Part shown: piece after piece, positions 1 to 7,873 of the stretch
Layout: each line of letters begins with the position of its first letter
How positions within the stretch are numbered: position 1 is the first letter of the stretch
Assembly (NCBI RefSeq): GCF_032598905.1
Contig: NZ_CP122458.1
Location: 3,410,001-3,474,000 of the forward strand
Reading direction: 5' to 3'
Length of the DNA stretch: 64,000 nt
Source of the DNA: Streptomyces sp. 11x1
GTDB lineage: Bacteria; Actinomycetota; Actinomycetes; Streptomycetales; Streptomycetaceae
Program-made: the position numbers and the translations under genes
Notes under the pieces: generated by a model
The model's input: the letters and a program-made list of their open reading frames with translations, nothing else
Told to the model about the DNA's origin: nothing
Database searches by the model: none

Positions 1-358
1 CCGGTCGCAGGCTGCTGGCTAGTGACTCCGTGGGCTGTTTAGCGAGCACGAAAACTACCGCCAGAGCAACCATAGGCGCACCGAGAACAGTAGCGGCTAC
101 CCATGCATCGTTCTGTTGTATGCAGTAACGCCCAAACCAGACAAGTACAAAAACAACTGCTACGCCTGCGATTTGACCGGTGAGTTGCAGCGCATTTTGA
201 AGCCAGTCCGTGCGCCGGTCATGCTTCGAATCGGCGAGAGCATCCTTGTACAACTTATCTGCCAGCCCGGGACTAATTTCTTCCCATTGCTTGGCGATGT
301 CCGGAGGGGGCAGGACATATCCCTTTGCTGGCCTCGCGGGTGTTCCTCTATCGACCAT
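1..358 (-). CDS. DUF2335-like membrane protein (partial, runs off left edge)
   Basis: Read by hand on the minus strand from an ATG at 358; the gene leaves the window at position 1, so about 119 residues are visible. The N-terminus has the pattern YVLPPPDIAKQWEEISPGLAD, followed by a charged stretch and two hydrophobic segments (about residues 61-75 and 85-105). This proline-rich start, the E-I-x-P-G-x-A-D motif and a C-terminal membrane hairpin are what I know of DUF2335 proteins, small predicted membrane proteins of unknown function often found on mobile islands. The start lies 36 bases after the stop of the upstream membrane protein gene (394-912), so the two are probably one operon. The family call rests on motif memory, not a search. 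Confidence 0.6.
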   Translation of the reverse strand, partial: MVDRGTPARPAKGYVLPPPDIAKQWEEISPGLADKLYKDALADSKHDRRTDWLQNALQLTGQIAGVAVVFVLVWFGRYCIQQNDAWVAATVLGAPMVALAVVFVLAKQPTESLASSLRP

Positions 359-393
359 TGTGACCTCGCCGAAATGCCCGACCCACGCGCTCG

Positions 394-912
394 TCATGCA
401 CGACCCACGCGCTCGCTTTTGGTAGTACGGGTCTGCTTCCTTCGCGTGATGGAAAGGTAGCGTGCCGCTTGGATCCAAGAGTTGAGGAGCCACGCTCCAG
501 ACAGTATCGCTATCGCGATCATGAAGGCGAATGATTCACCATGGAGGTCGTTAGATGTAATCACGAAGATGGATGCGGCGATCTGGAATAGGTAGAGGAT
601 GTTGTAGGTCACCAAAGGCCAGAGAATCAACGGTTTCCGGGGAATTTGATTCTTTTGCCCTTTGGGCCGCCTGGACGCACCCTTTGGGGTTATCCTGCGA
701 GCTATCTCGCGAAGTTCCTCGATATCGGGGTGCGACTCCAAGGAGAAGGGTGCATTCGTCGGCGTTTCTTTTCTGGCATAGGCTTCACGCATGTGGCACG
801 AAGCTCGGCTGGAGTTGTGCCGCGCTTCTCGAGGGATAGTCAACGCCCGCGTCGCCCTTCCGGTGGGATCGACAATGCTCATAAGGCCTATGACAAAAGG
901 TCCCAGTTTCAT
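394..912 (-). CDS. Small membrane protein with two predicted helices, unknown function
   Basis: A 172-residue reading frame. I chose the ATG at 912 because AGGTGA lies five bases upstream; longer (948) and shorter (795) starts exist. The first half is soluble and charged, with HPDIEELREIARRI around residues 60-75. The second half has two hydrophobic segments, about residues 97-118 (YNILYLFQIAASIFVITS) and 126-145 (FAFMIAIAILSGAWLLNSW), then a basic tail. The layout suggests a cytoplasmic N-terminal region anchored by a hairpin. I do not recognise the family. Its close spacing to the DUF2335-like gene downstream suggests the two membrane proteins work together. Codon use is less GC-biased than in core genes to the right, in keeping with acquired DNA. 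Confidence 0.6.
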   Translation of the reverse strand: MKLGPFVIGLMSIVDPTGRATRALTIPREARHNSSRASCHMREAYARKETPTNAPFSLESHPDIEELREIARRITPKGASRRPKGQKNQIPRKPLILWPLVTYNILYLFQIAASIFVITSNDLHGESFAFMIAIAILSGAWLLNSWIQAARYLSITRRKQTRTTKSERVGRA

Positions 913-1407
913 GGAGATCACCTGTGTCCAGGTTACCCCGGCGGCCATCCAGCCGCATGTCTGCTTCAGCTGCAGGGCGACGGAGACGCCATATTAGGGT
1001 GACGGATCCCGTCAGGTGTGCTGCTGTTAGAGTCCTAACAACAATTGTTGATTACGCGACCGTCGGCGTGTCTGCTGGACGCACGCCATGGTGAGTGTCT
1101 AACTGCATGGCAACGCCAGCAGACGACGGCGAACAAGCGCGGACGCCTGCGGACCATCAGCGCAGGTAAGAGGAACACCAGCCCAAGGCAGAGCCCCACC
1201 CAAGTTGTTCGGGACGAAGAGGTCGTCACCCAAGGTCTCCCCGCCACGCTTCCGCCGGCACGGCCTGCTCTGGACGACGGCATAGCAGCGTGGCTGAGGC
1301 CCGTGGGGGTGCAGCGAGGCACACGCGTGCGTGGTCGGTCGGCGCACCCGCCGTCGTGGCTGACTGTCGTCGGCTGAGGTGCGAGCACCAACGATTCCCG
1401 GATCCGG
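913..1407. other. Gene-free stretch with a 12-bp palindrome
   Basis: No convincing reading frame was found on either strand; the open frames here have no recognisable motif or ribosome site. The one clear structure is a perfect 12-bp palindrome, CAACAATTGTTG, at 1039-1050, about 130 bases upstream of the membrane protein gene that starts at 912. It could be an operator for that operon, but nothing else supports this. Confidence 0.4.
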
Positions 1408-1733
1408 TCAGTTCGAAGGCGTGAAGTCGGCGGAGTGATCGAGGTGGAACACGGAGCCCGGAACCGTCGGAGTCCAACCCTCACGCAGGGCAAGCCGAAC
1501 AGCACCAACACCAAACGGCACTACCGGGTCAGTCTCGCGACCGGTCCAGTTGCTCGGATGCGGCTGGTCGGTGGTGACCAGAAGGGTCGTACCCGGAGTG
1601 TCCGCATGCTCGACCACGAATATGCACGGTGAACAGGCCAACCTTGGGCATACGTAGGCCTGCCTCGCAGGCGCCAGCGGCAGGCCGTGCCGTCGACGAC
1701 GATCCGTCGTGATCCCTTGCGGACCAGCGCCAT
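1408..1733 (-). pseudogene. Frameshifted small conserved protein
   Basis: Two adjoining minus-strand frames together read like one small protein of about 105 residues. The N-terminal part (from an ATG at 1733) reads MALVRKGSRRIVVDG then WRLRGRPTYAQG. The C-terminal part, in another frame, reads FVVEHADTPGTTLLVTTD and continues to WTPTVPGSVFHLD with a stop at 1408. The switch falls near 1630-1650, so at least one indel has broken the gene. I recall similar short proteins of unknown function in Streptomyces, but cannot name a family. The frames are too coherent on both sides of the switch to be chance. Confidence 0.5.
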
Positions 1734-1981
1734 GGCACCCACCCCAAGAGCGACGATGCTAGCGAACTCGGTCCCGCCGTCCGTCTCAGTTTCCGTCTCA
1801 TTCAGCGCCGTTCGTGGCCGTTCAGACGGGACCCGAGGCGGCAGCCGCTCAGGCGACCGACCGCCCATGAACGCAGGTGAACGGCCCCGTCCGAGGCCTC
1901 CGAGACCACCACCACAGTTGGAAAGCGTGCGGGTCTGTTCCGTCTCCGGCGTAGACGCCGGGCCGTAGGGTCACCTGCCCG

Positions 1982-2353
1982 TCAGGGGTGACGCCGACGG
2001 GGGGTAGCCATCCAAGACCTCGGGATGTCGTCGTTCCAGCCGTTCTCTCGGTCGAAGGTGGCTGCTCGGCAGCCCCGGCTTCGATCGGAGCTATGCAACC
2101 AACGCTCCCGGTCCCGGGAGTCTGTCTGAATAGGCTGCCCACACTTTGCGCATGTGTCCCGATCGGGCTCACTGTCCGCCATCGCCTCAGTGGCGCGCTC
2201 CTGAGCCTCGTTGGCCAGTTCTTCAAGTAGGGCCAAGACCCCACGCCCGGAGATGCCGGGCTCGTCGTCGAGAGCTTTCCTGACGGCGCGCACCATCGTG
2301 TCCGCTTGCGCAGACCGCATGGTTTCCATGATCGCGTACGTACGCTCGTCCAT
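1982..2353 (-). CDS. Small zinc-ribbon-like hypothetical protein
   Basis: A 123-residue frame starting at an ATG at 2353, chosen because a GGGGGG run lies five bases upstream; a longer start at 2425 has no such site. The first 60 residues are acidic and probably helical (MDERTYAIMETMRSAQADTM). Residues about 69-97 contain CAKCGQPI followed by WLHSSDRSRGC, a CxxC...C arrangement like the compact metal-binding ends of many small actinobacterial proteins. Function unknown. The C-terminal end around 1982-2010 may be altered, since an overlapping frame continues downstream with plausible sequence, so a frameshift near the 3' end is possible. Confidence 0.5.
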   Translation of the reverse strand: MDERTYAIMETMRSAQADTMVRAVRKALDDEPGISGRGVLALLEELANEAQERATEAMADSEPDRDTCAKCGQPIQTDSRDRERWLHSSDRSRGCRAATFDRENGWNDDIPRSWMATPRRRHP

Positions 2354-2714
2354 TGCGACCCCCCGCGCATGCTCGAAGTTCAGCAGCAACGTACAGCAAT
2401 CCCAGCAACTGGCAGGATGTTTCACTGACTCTCACGCTGTACCGCAGCCTGCATGACCTCCAATGATCGGCTTCTGTGGAGTTACGGCCGTGGTGCGCGA
2501 ACCATGGCCGCACCACAAGCGCACCGGATCGGGCGAGGCACAGCGGGGAACCACGGTGAAAGCAGCCAGGCCCGAAGACACCACGCCTCGATCGTTTCCC
2601 CAGGCCAGCGCACAGATCGACGCCGAACGCCCACAGCTTCCCAAGCTGAGGGCTCAGGCACCGTCATCACGTGCCGGCCGTCGTAACTTGCTCTGGTCTA
2701 CGGCACTCGCAGTC
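2354..2714. other. Gene-free stretch upstream of the transposase remnant
   Basis: Several overlapping plus-strand frames exist here, but none has a ribosome site or a recognisable motif. I see no promoter or repeat that I would defend. It is probably decayed insertion DNA, since the strip immediately to the right is a transposase scrap. Confidence 0.35.
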
Positions 2715-2840
2715 CGCGACCAGGTCCGCGCCCGCGGCATCGTTCCCGCCATCGCCCGACGCGGAACCTTGCATCCGCTGGGAAAGGCGAGCCGACATCC
2801 ACGAAGCCTTCCTCAAGCTCGCCTGCTGCCTGATCACCAC
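2715..2840 (+). mobile_element. IS5-family transposase remnant, internally deleted
   Basis: Two short plus-strand pieces match the C-terminal end of IS5-type DDE transposases as I know them. In one frame RDQVRARGIVPAIARRG is the strand before the last catalytic region. In a second frame IRWERRADIHEAFLKLACC, then LIT, is the conserved tail. In an intact enzyme about 25 residues, including the RWVVERT segment with the catalytic Glu, lie between these pieces; here they join directly near 2768-2775. The catalytic region is therefore lost and the copy is dead. No inverted-repeat ends were found. Confidence 0.75.
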
Positions 2841-2847
2841 CGATAAC

Positions 2848-3206
2848 TCAGGTCGCTGTGCGAGCCCCCGATAGCCGGTTAAGAACTTCGTTGGGGGTGA
2901 AGCTCCAGCCGACCAGGCGCGGCCCGCTCCAGTTGATGCCGATCACGAGTCCATCCCGGGCGGCATCGGGCAGTACGCGACCGCACCAGGTGTCCAAGGG
3001 CATGGACTCAACGCGAAGCCCGCGCCCCAGATCTTTGCTGCCCTCTTGGCGCGGGGCGAGGTCGACCAGAAGGGAAGACTTCGCGTGCCGTCTGCCGAGA
3101 GGTGAGTCGGGCTTCCGTCGTCATCCCGGACAAGCCAGACCACGCCGCTTTGACGGACGTCTCGGAAGAATGCCGCCGCTTGCGAACCGCTCTGACTCAT
3201 GGCCAC
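2848..3206 (-). pseudogene. DUF2750-like protein, single-base frameshift
   Basis: The minus strand starts MAMSQSGSQAAAFFRDVRQ and continues through VVWLVRDDDGSPTHLSADG and AAKIWGAGF. It then slips: restoring one base near 3015-3022 gives VESMPLDTWCGRVLPDAARD, then INWSGPRLVGWSFTPNEVL and a stop at 2848. The restored protein is about 119 residues and resembles DUF2750 proteins, small cytoplasmic proteins of unknown role. Both halves fit the family, so the break is recent or is a sequencing error. The 3' end touches the transposase remnant, which runs the other way. Confidence 0.65.
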
Positions 3207-3246
3207 CGAGCCTACCGTTCTCCAACACTCATTTCGTTAGGAGCTC

Positions 3247-5673
3247 TCAGCGCAAACGCTCACGAGCACGCAGTCGCGGCACGCGGCTACGAATTTCGCT
3301 ATAAATAGGAGGCAAGCGATCATCTACCCAGAACTTTACGGCGAGGGCGTAACGCTGCTTGCTTTTAGGCGCAACCCAACGCCGAGTGTTCTGCACAGCC
3401 AGTAGAAATTCATCACCGGTACCGTCCAGAACCTGGAGCGATTGCTTCCAGACGTATCTACCAATCTGGTTCGCTCCTCGCGAGCGCGCAGCTTTACTTG
3501 GATCAAAAGAGATGCGGTTAACCGGACTCATCTCGGAAAGACGGGAAACGCGAGCATCGATATGCCCTGCCGCCTTCTCGTCTAGGAACAACTTCAGTGC
3601 CGCATCGGCCGAGATTCCACGGACCATCTCAAATGCCATTCGACTACCGAGGTAGTCATACCTGCGTACCCTAACAGGAGGATCATAGCAAAGAGCAACT
3701 GTCACACCCCTGGGGAAACGACGGCGCGCAAAAAAGGACGCAGGGATCGGAAGTGCAAAGAGGTGGACGTCATCAACCTCAATCTCATCCTGTGCGTAGA
3801 GAACAGTATTCCGCTCATCGCTTGTCACACTGTGAAGCATCGCAGGAGTTCCGTACCCCACCGCCCTGCGCTGCAACTTCTCCCTCTCAGCCTTTGCCAG
3901 GTCAACGCAGCCTTGCAAAAAATTGGGAGGTTCCTGCGCTGATTGCAAAATCAACGCTCTAAGCAGATTGGCCGATGCAGTCGGGAAGGACTGCTGCAAC
4001 GCCCCGCCAATCCGAGCCACGAGCGGGGCAGCAAAGCTCGTACCAAGCTCGAAGGTAATCACGCCGGCAGCATCGGGGCGACCATCGGCCACGAGGACCT
4101 TCATTTCGTCAGCCAACCGCCAGTCGCCGGAACCTACTTCCTGCGCGATCGTGCCACCAACCGCTGCGAGTTCCGGCTTGATTGCGCCAGCTACACCCTC
4201 TCCAACACGCGAAAATGGGGAGGGCCATCCTGTCTCGCCGACTGGTCGAAGCCCCAAAGAAGTGTGCCGAGGAGGTGGTACTACGCTGCCCACAGTCAGG
4301 GCGATTGCAGCAGGCGCGGGATCAATAAGCCGCGTAGCGTCCGACTCCACCAAGTCACGCGCATAACCGGTTCTGAACCCCTCACCATATTCAGAGGCAT
4401 AATCAGCAGGGTACGCCGTTCCGGTGGGGATCGTGAAAACTACATTCAATTCACGCGCCAGCTGGTCCAGCGTGCCAGCCAGGACGGGCACCTTGTTACC
4501 GTCATAAGATGACCCAAGATCTCCAAGGCTCAAGTTAATCACCCGAACGCCTTGCTCCACGAGGTATCGGACGGCCGCCTCTATCTCATTCTCAATGAGA
4601 CGATGGGCAGGCAACTCATTCTGCTCATCGAGAACACGTACCGAGAGTACGCGACAAGGTGGGACTTCCCATTCCTCCTCAATAATCTGCCCCTCAATCT
4701 GACCTCGCACGATGAGCGAAGCAATCGCAGTTCCATGACCCGTGCGATCGGCGCCATCAGGAAGCCAATCACTCAACACTACGGCGCCTGCGATGCAATC
4801 ACGGAGAAGAGGGTGCTCAGCCACTACACCGCTGTCAATCAACCCAACGATTGGAGCATCAGGCGCGGGCGTAGGAAGCTCGCCGATTTCATCAGCCGAG
4901 TATTGGCTCAGCGCGGTATTTTGCGGCACTCCGCCAGGAACCAGCTCAACACGTGCCACGAGGTCCACATGCAAAAGAGCCTCGACGACATCCCTAGAAG
5001 CCCTTACCCGAATAAGACAGATCCCAGCCGACGGACTGACGTATCTATCTACCACCTCACTACCGCCGGCAATGACGCCGTCGCTGATCTCATCGACCCA
5101 GTCATCTGCAAGCGAGGTATCGCCGGGATACCAAACTTCCACGTCCACCAAAAGTGAATGGTGTTCTGGATCACCAATCGCCTCTTCAAGCAGGTGACCA
5201 ACGCGATCTTGGGGACCATAAGGCCGTACAGCATCGATACCATCGAAAAACGAACTGTAGGGGGGATGCTTCTGCTCCCCCTCTGGGCCGTCAGCATACG
5301 CTTTCAAGCGGGCCAAGAACTCAGTCAGCTGCGGATCGCTTCCAAACGCCACAACCTTCTTCTGGCTACTTGAATCAACTACTCGGAGCCCAGCATTTGC
5401 CCAGTCAGTCTCATCTTCTACTGAAACAGGTGGCCCAATTTCAACGACCAGGATCAGCTTTGGGTCGATACCCAATGCAGCGGATCGGTCGCTAGTATCG
5501 GAGATTACTAACTCAGCGGCTGCCTGCAGATCAGCGGCGTGCGCCTTTGAGTCTGGGTGGCGAGGGCCGTTACCAATCGCGCGTTTTACTTTACGCCGAC
5601 CCCCCGTATAGTCGATCCGCTCAAATTGAAGGTGATCCAAGCGAATCGGCTCCATGCCCGGCAGTGGCATCAT
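3247..5673 (-). CDS. ietS: IetS-like subtilisin (S8) protease of an AAA/protease defence pair
   Basis: An 808-residue cytoplasmic protein without a signal peptide. The S8 catalytic triad is visible: Asp280 in VGLIDSGV, His313 in GHGTAIASL and Ser546 in GTSFAAPLVA. A roughly 260-residue N-terminal region and a 200-residue C-terminal region flank the protease domain; this large size fits IetS rather than secreted subtilases. The usual oxyanion Asn (in an AAGN-type motif) is not obvious; around residues 411-419 the sequence is VVFTIPTGT. The start at 5673 overlaps the stop of the upstream ATPase gene by four bases (ATGA), which indicates translational coupling. IetA/IetS pairs were first described as a plasmid incompatibility and toxin-antitoxin-like system and later as anti-phage. 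The protease is presumably the effector. Codon use is less GC-rich than the core genome. Confidence 0.8.
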   Translation of the reverse strand: MMPLPGMEPIRLDHLQFERIDYTGGRRKVKRAIGNGPRHPDSKAHAADLQAAAELVISDTSDRSAALGIDPKLILVVEIGPPVSVEDETDWANAGLRVVDSSSQKKVVAFGSDPQLTEFLARLKAYADGPEGEQKHPPYSSFFDGIDAVRPYGPQDRVGHLLEEAIGDPEHHSLLVDVEVWYPGDTSLADDWVDEISDGVIAGGSEVVDRYVSPSAGICLIRVRASRDVVEALLHVDLVARVELVPGGVPQNTALSQYSADEIGELPTPAPDAPIVGLIDSGVVAEHPLLRDCIAGAVVLSDWLPDGADRTGHGTAIASLIVRGQIEGQIIEEEWEVPPCRVLSVRVLDEQNELPAHRLIENEIEAAVRYLVEQGVRVINLSLGDLGSSYDGNKVPVLAGTLDQLARELNVVFTIPTGTAYPADYASEYGEGFRTGYARDLVESDATRLIDPAPAAIALTVGSVVPPPRHTSLGLRPVGETGWPSPFSRVGEGVAGAIKPELAAVGGTIAQEVGSGDWRLADEMKVLVADGRPDAAGVITFELGTSFAAPLVARIGGALQQSFPTASANLLRALILQSAQEPPNFLQGCVDLAKAEREKLQRRAVGYGTPAMLHSVTSDERNTVLYAQDEIEVDDVHLFALPIPASFFARRRFPRGVTVALCYDPPVRVRRYDYLGSRMAFEMVRGISADAALKLFLDEKAAGHIDARVSRLSEMSPVNRISFDPSKAARSRGANQIGRYVWKQSLQVLDGTGDEFLLAVQNTRRWVAPKSKQRYALAVKFWVDDRLPPIYSEIRSRVPRLRARERLR

Positions 5674-6608
5674 TTGTCTACCTGACCCGCTTCCTTCAGC
5701 CTCTTCTTTCGGGAACTTGCGCTCTCCACAAGGTCAGCCGTTGACAAAAATTCGCTGCCGGAGAGGACATTCTTCCGCATCGCATCCAAGCACACCGACT
5801 CAATTTGCGCGTGGCTGAGTCCCTGAAGTGCGCGCGCCGCCTGCTCCCTGTTAACCCTCAAACGCTTTGCGCGACGTAGCTTAATTTTGAGCAGATGGGC
5901 GATCTGCTCTTGCGTTGGATATTTGTAAGTCAGTATTTCATCAAAACGTCGCCAAAGCGCAGTGTCCAGCAATTCACCGTGGTTGGTCGTTGCCACTACA
6001 AGATTGTCTGAAGAATACGTTTCGAGTTCCTGCAGAATTACTGTCACAACGCGTCGAATCTCGTCATTATCTGATCCATTGCGATCGCTTGTGAGCATGT
6101 CAATTTCGTCGAAGCTCAAGACCCAAGCGCCTCGACGGGTGAACTCCAAGATCTTCTCAATATGGCGGGCTGTTTGCCCCAAGTATGACGAGACCACAGC
6201 AGCAAGCCGGACGCGAGCGAGAGGAACACCAAGAGCGTGAGCGAGAGCCTCAGCTGTCTGCGTCTTTCCCGTCCCGCTAGGTCCAGCGAGCAGTAGCCGG
6301 CGCCTAGGCCTCAAGCCGTGTGACGCAAGAAGCTCCCGCCTTTGATGCTCTTGCACTAGTTCGAGAAGAATCTCCTGATTCTCCCTTGATAGCACCATGT
6401 CGGAGAAGCTGACCCGACTGTCACTAAGGAGGAGTAGCGGCATGCCGTCATCACTCAGAGGCAATGGCGTGACTCCGCTGGTCAGAGGCCGCTTATTTCC
6501 TCGCACGGTTTCGGCGCGCCTCTCGATCGCTTGGGCGAGGCCCCCGTTCCTTGCCGTTTCGTTCTGATGGACGCCGCTACTAATACCCATCAAGGTGTCC
6601 TGGATCAC
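5670..6608 (-). CDS. ietA: IetA-like AAA+ ATPase partner of the subtilisin protease
   Basis: A 312-residue AAA+ ATPase. Walker A is GPSGTGKT (residues 109-116), Walker B is VLSFDEID (163-170), sensor 1 is ATTN with Asn209, and RRFD at 220-223 is the likely arginine-finger position. The first 90 residues are variable, and the C-terminal lid helices follow residue 230. The frame starts at a GTG at 6608 with GAGG upstream; an ATG at 6590 is an alternative start. It overlaps the protease gene downstream by four bases. In IetAS systems the ATPase is thought to control or load the protease; that is a family inference. The gene is divergent from the zinc-ribbon/membrane protein operon that starts at 6779. 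Confidence 0.8.
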   Translation of the reverse strand: MIQDTLMGISSGVHQNETARNGGLAQAIERRAETVRGNKRPLTSGVTPLPLSDDGMPLLLLSDSRVSFSDMVLSRENQEILLELVQEHQRRELLASHGLRPRRRLLLAGPSGTGKTQTAEALAHALGVPLARVRLAAVVSSYLGQTARHIEKILEFTRRGAWVLSFDEIDMLTSDRNGSDNDEIRRVVTVILQELETYSSDNLVVATTNHGELLDTALWRRFDEILTYKYPTQEQIAHLLKIKLRRAKRLRVNREQAARALQGLSHAQIESVCLDAMRKNVLSGSEFLSTADLVESASSRKKRLKEAGQVDK

Positions 6609-6778
6609 CGCATCCTCACCAACGCGTCGTCAGATGCTCCCGCTGCTCCGGCCCTACACAGATCAACATCCGGGCGCCGGACACACGCCTGCACGGTGTA
6701 TCATACCCCACACGTTCGGCAGCTATGCGGCGCTGTCGAAAATAGAAACCTTCACGTTCACGTTTCGGGGGCTGAAAC
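6609..6778. promoter_or_regulatory. Divergent promoter region between ietAS and the zinc-ribbon/membrane operon
   Basis: These 170 bases separate two divergent operons, so they must hold both promoters and any shared operator. I did not find a convincing -35/-10 pair or a clear palindrome by eye. A shared control region would be the simplest way to co-regulate the four genes. Confidence 0.4.
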
Positions 6779-7105
6779 TTGACCGGCAGTCAGACGTCCT
6801 ACGCAGAATGCACGAGCCCGACGTTCGGAAGGGCTCTGAATAATTTCACACGGGAGGACATCGACGGGGGTTTCATTATCACGGGTGAATGTCCCGACTG
6901 TAACCATGATTTCACCTATGTGCTCCTCACCACTCCACAGTTGATAACCCCTGGCCGTGCCGTGTCTGGCCAGTCCGCGCGAGGTCTGACAGATAAACCA
7001 GCTAAGCACCTGGTGCGGTGCGCGTGCTCAGAAGACCACCCCGGCCGCCCGGAAGGCACCACCTCGGGCTGCGGCTCCAGGGCCTTCGTAACGATTAGGC
7101 ACTAA
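6779..7105 (+). CDS. Small zinc-ribbon-like protein, first gene of the divergent operon
   Basis: A 108-residue protein. The TTG start at 6779 is preceded by GGGGG seven bases upstream; no in-frame ATG fits. It carries a CPDC motif (about residues 38-41), then a linker, then RCACSEDHPGRPEG and SGCGS near the C-terminus. This gives enough cysteines for one or two zinc sites. I recall small actinobacterial proteins with this CxCxxxHxGxPEG-type ending paired with a membrane protein, but know of no function. The stop lies two bases before the ATG of the next gene, so the pair is one operon. Confidence 0.6.
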   Translation: MTGSQTSYAECTSPTFGRALNNFTREDIDGGFIITGECPDCNHDFTYVLLTTPQLITPGRAVSGQSARGLTDKPAKHLVRCACSEDHPGRPEGTTSGCGSRAFVTIRH

Positions 7106-7107
7106 AC

Positions 7108-7794
7108 ATGGTGTCCTTCCGCAGGAAGAAAAAAGAAGAAGATCTTTCACAAATTTCCACTGGCCAACTCACCCTGGAATTCGTCGACGTTCCCGTAACC
7201 GCTGAGGACGTCGAATGGGATCGACGTGCTACAGAAGCACGCTTTAACAGCCTTACCGCTATCCAAGCAACTGCTGAGCGGTGGGGTGCCACTATTCTGG
7301 TCATCACAGGCCTTCTCACGGCCTTGACGGTCATCCGTGGCCCAAGCGACGTTAATGCACTGCAGAGCACTGCCAGCAAAGTAACAGTCGGCGTTCTCTC
7401 CGCTTTGTCTCTTTTTACTGCGTTGGGCAGCGTGGTCTATGCTGCTAGGGCCGCGCAAGGTCAAGCAGTTCGGGTTCTTCCGACAGGCGATAGATTCCGG
7501 CAGGCCACCCTACTTGGAACAGAAACCGCGAACAAATACCTGACGCGAAGCAGGGTGCTAGCCCTCTGGATCATTCCCTTTTACTTGGCCTCTATCGCGG
7601 TAATGTCGTACGCCCCCCAAAAAGAAGCAGGCAAGCCCGTGGTTTCGGTGACGGACGCTGCTGGCGTGAATTACTGCGGTAGCGTTAAAATTTCAAAGGG
7701 TGTTTTCATAGTGACCAGTGAACGCGGCGTGGTCAATAGGGTGCCTTCCAGCTCAGTCCGTGCAGTGGCCGCTAAGAAGGAATGCAAGAAGTAA
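7108..7794 (+). CDS. Three-helix membrane protein paired with the zinc-ribbon protein
   Basis: A 228-residue protein with an N-terminal basic cytoplasmic stretch (FRRKKKEE) and an acidic region with TAEDVEWDRRATEARF. Hydrophobic segments lie at about residues 62-78 (TILVITGLLTALTVIRG), 93-113 (TVGVLSALSLFTALGSVVYAA) and 149-166 (VLALWIIPFYLASIAVMS). The C-terminal 60 residues form a soluble tail with one Cys in NYCGSVKIS and another near the end. I do not recognise a catalytic domain. Translation is probably coupled to the zinc-ribbon gene two bases upstream. Membrane proteins beside defence ATPase/protease modules are often effectors or sensors, which is the inferred role here. Codon use is AT-richer than the core. 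Confidence 0.65.
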   Translation: MVSFRRKKKEEDLSQISTGQLTLEFVDVPVTAEDVEWDRRATEARFNSLTAIQATAERWGATILVITGLLTALTVIRGPSDVNALQSTASKVTVGVLSALSLFTALGSVVYAARAAQGQAVRVLPTGDRFRQATLLGTETANKYLTRSRVLALWIIPFYLASIAVMSYAPQKEAGKPVVSVTDAAGVNYCGSVKISKGVFIVTSERGVVNRVPSSSVRAVAAKKECKK

Positions 7795-7799
7795 AATTC

Positions 7800-7849
7800 G
7801 CTCCATTCGTGGCGGCTCAGCAGTCCTCCTTGGCTTGATCGAATGGAGC
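7800..7849. terminator. Inverted repeat between convergent genes, possible shared terminator
   Basis: GCTCCATTCG at 7800-7809 is the exact reverse complement of CGAATGGAGC at 7840-7849, with a 30-base loop. It starts three bases after the stop codon of the membrane protein gene, and the convergent gene ends at 7874. There is no T-run, so termination is only a suggestion from position. Confidence 0.4.
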
Positions 7850-7873
7850 AGTTCCTGGCGATTGCTGCCGGTG

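Noticed and set aside
1035..1514. Minus-strand 159-residue frame
   Set aside because: Composition rich in Arg, Pro and Cys without motifs, no ribosome site, and it overlaps a better-supported pseudogene frame at its upstream end.
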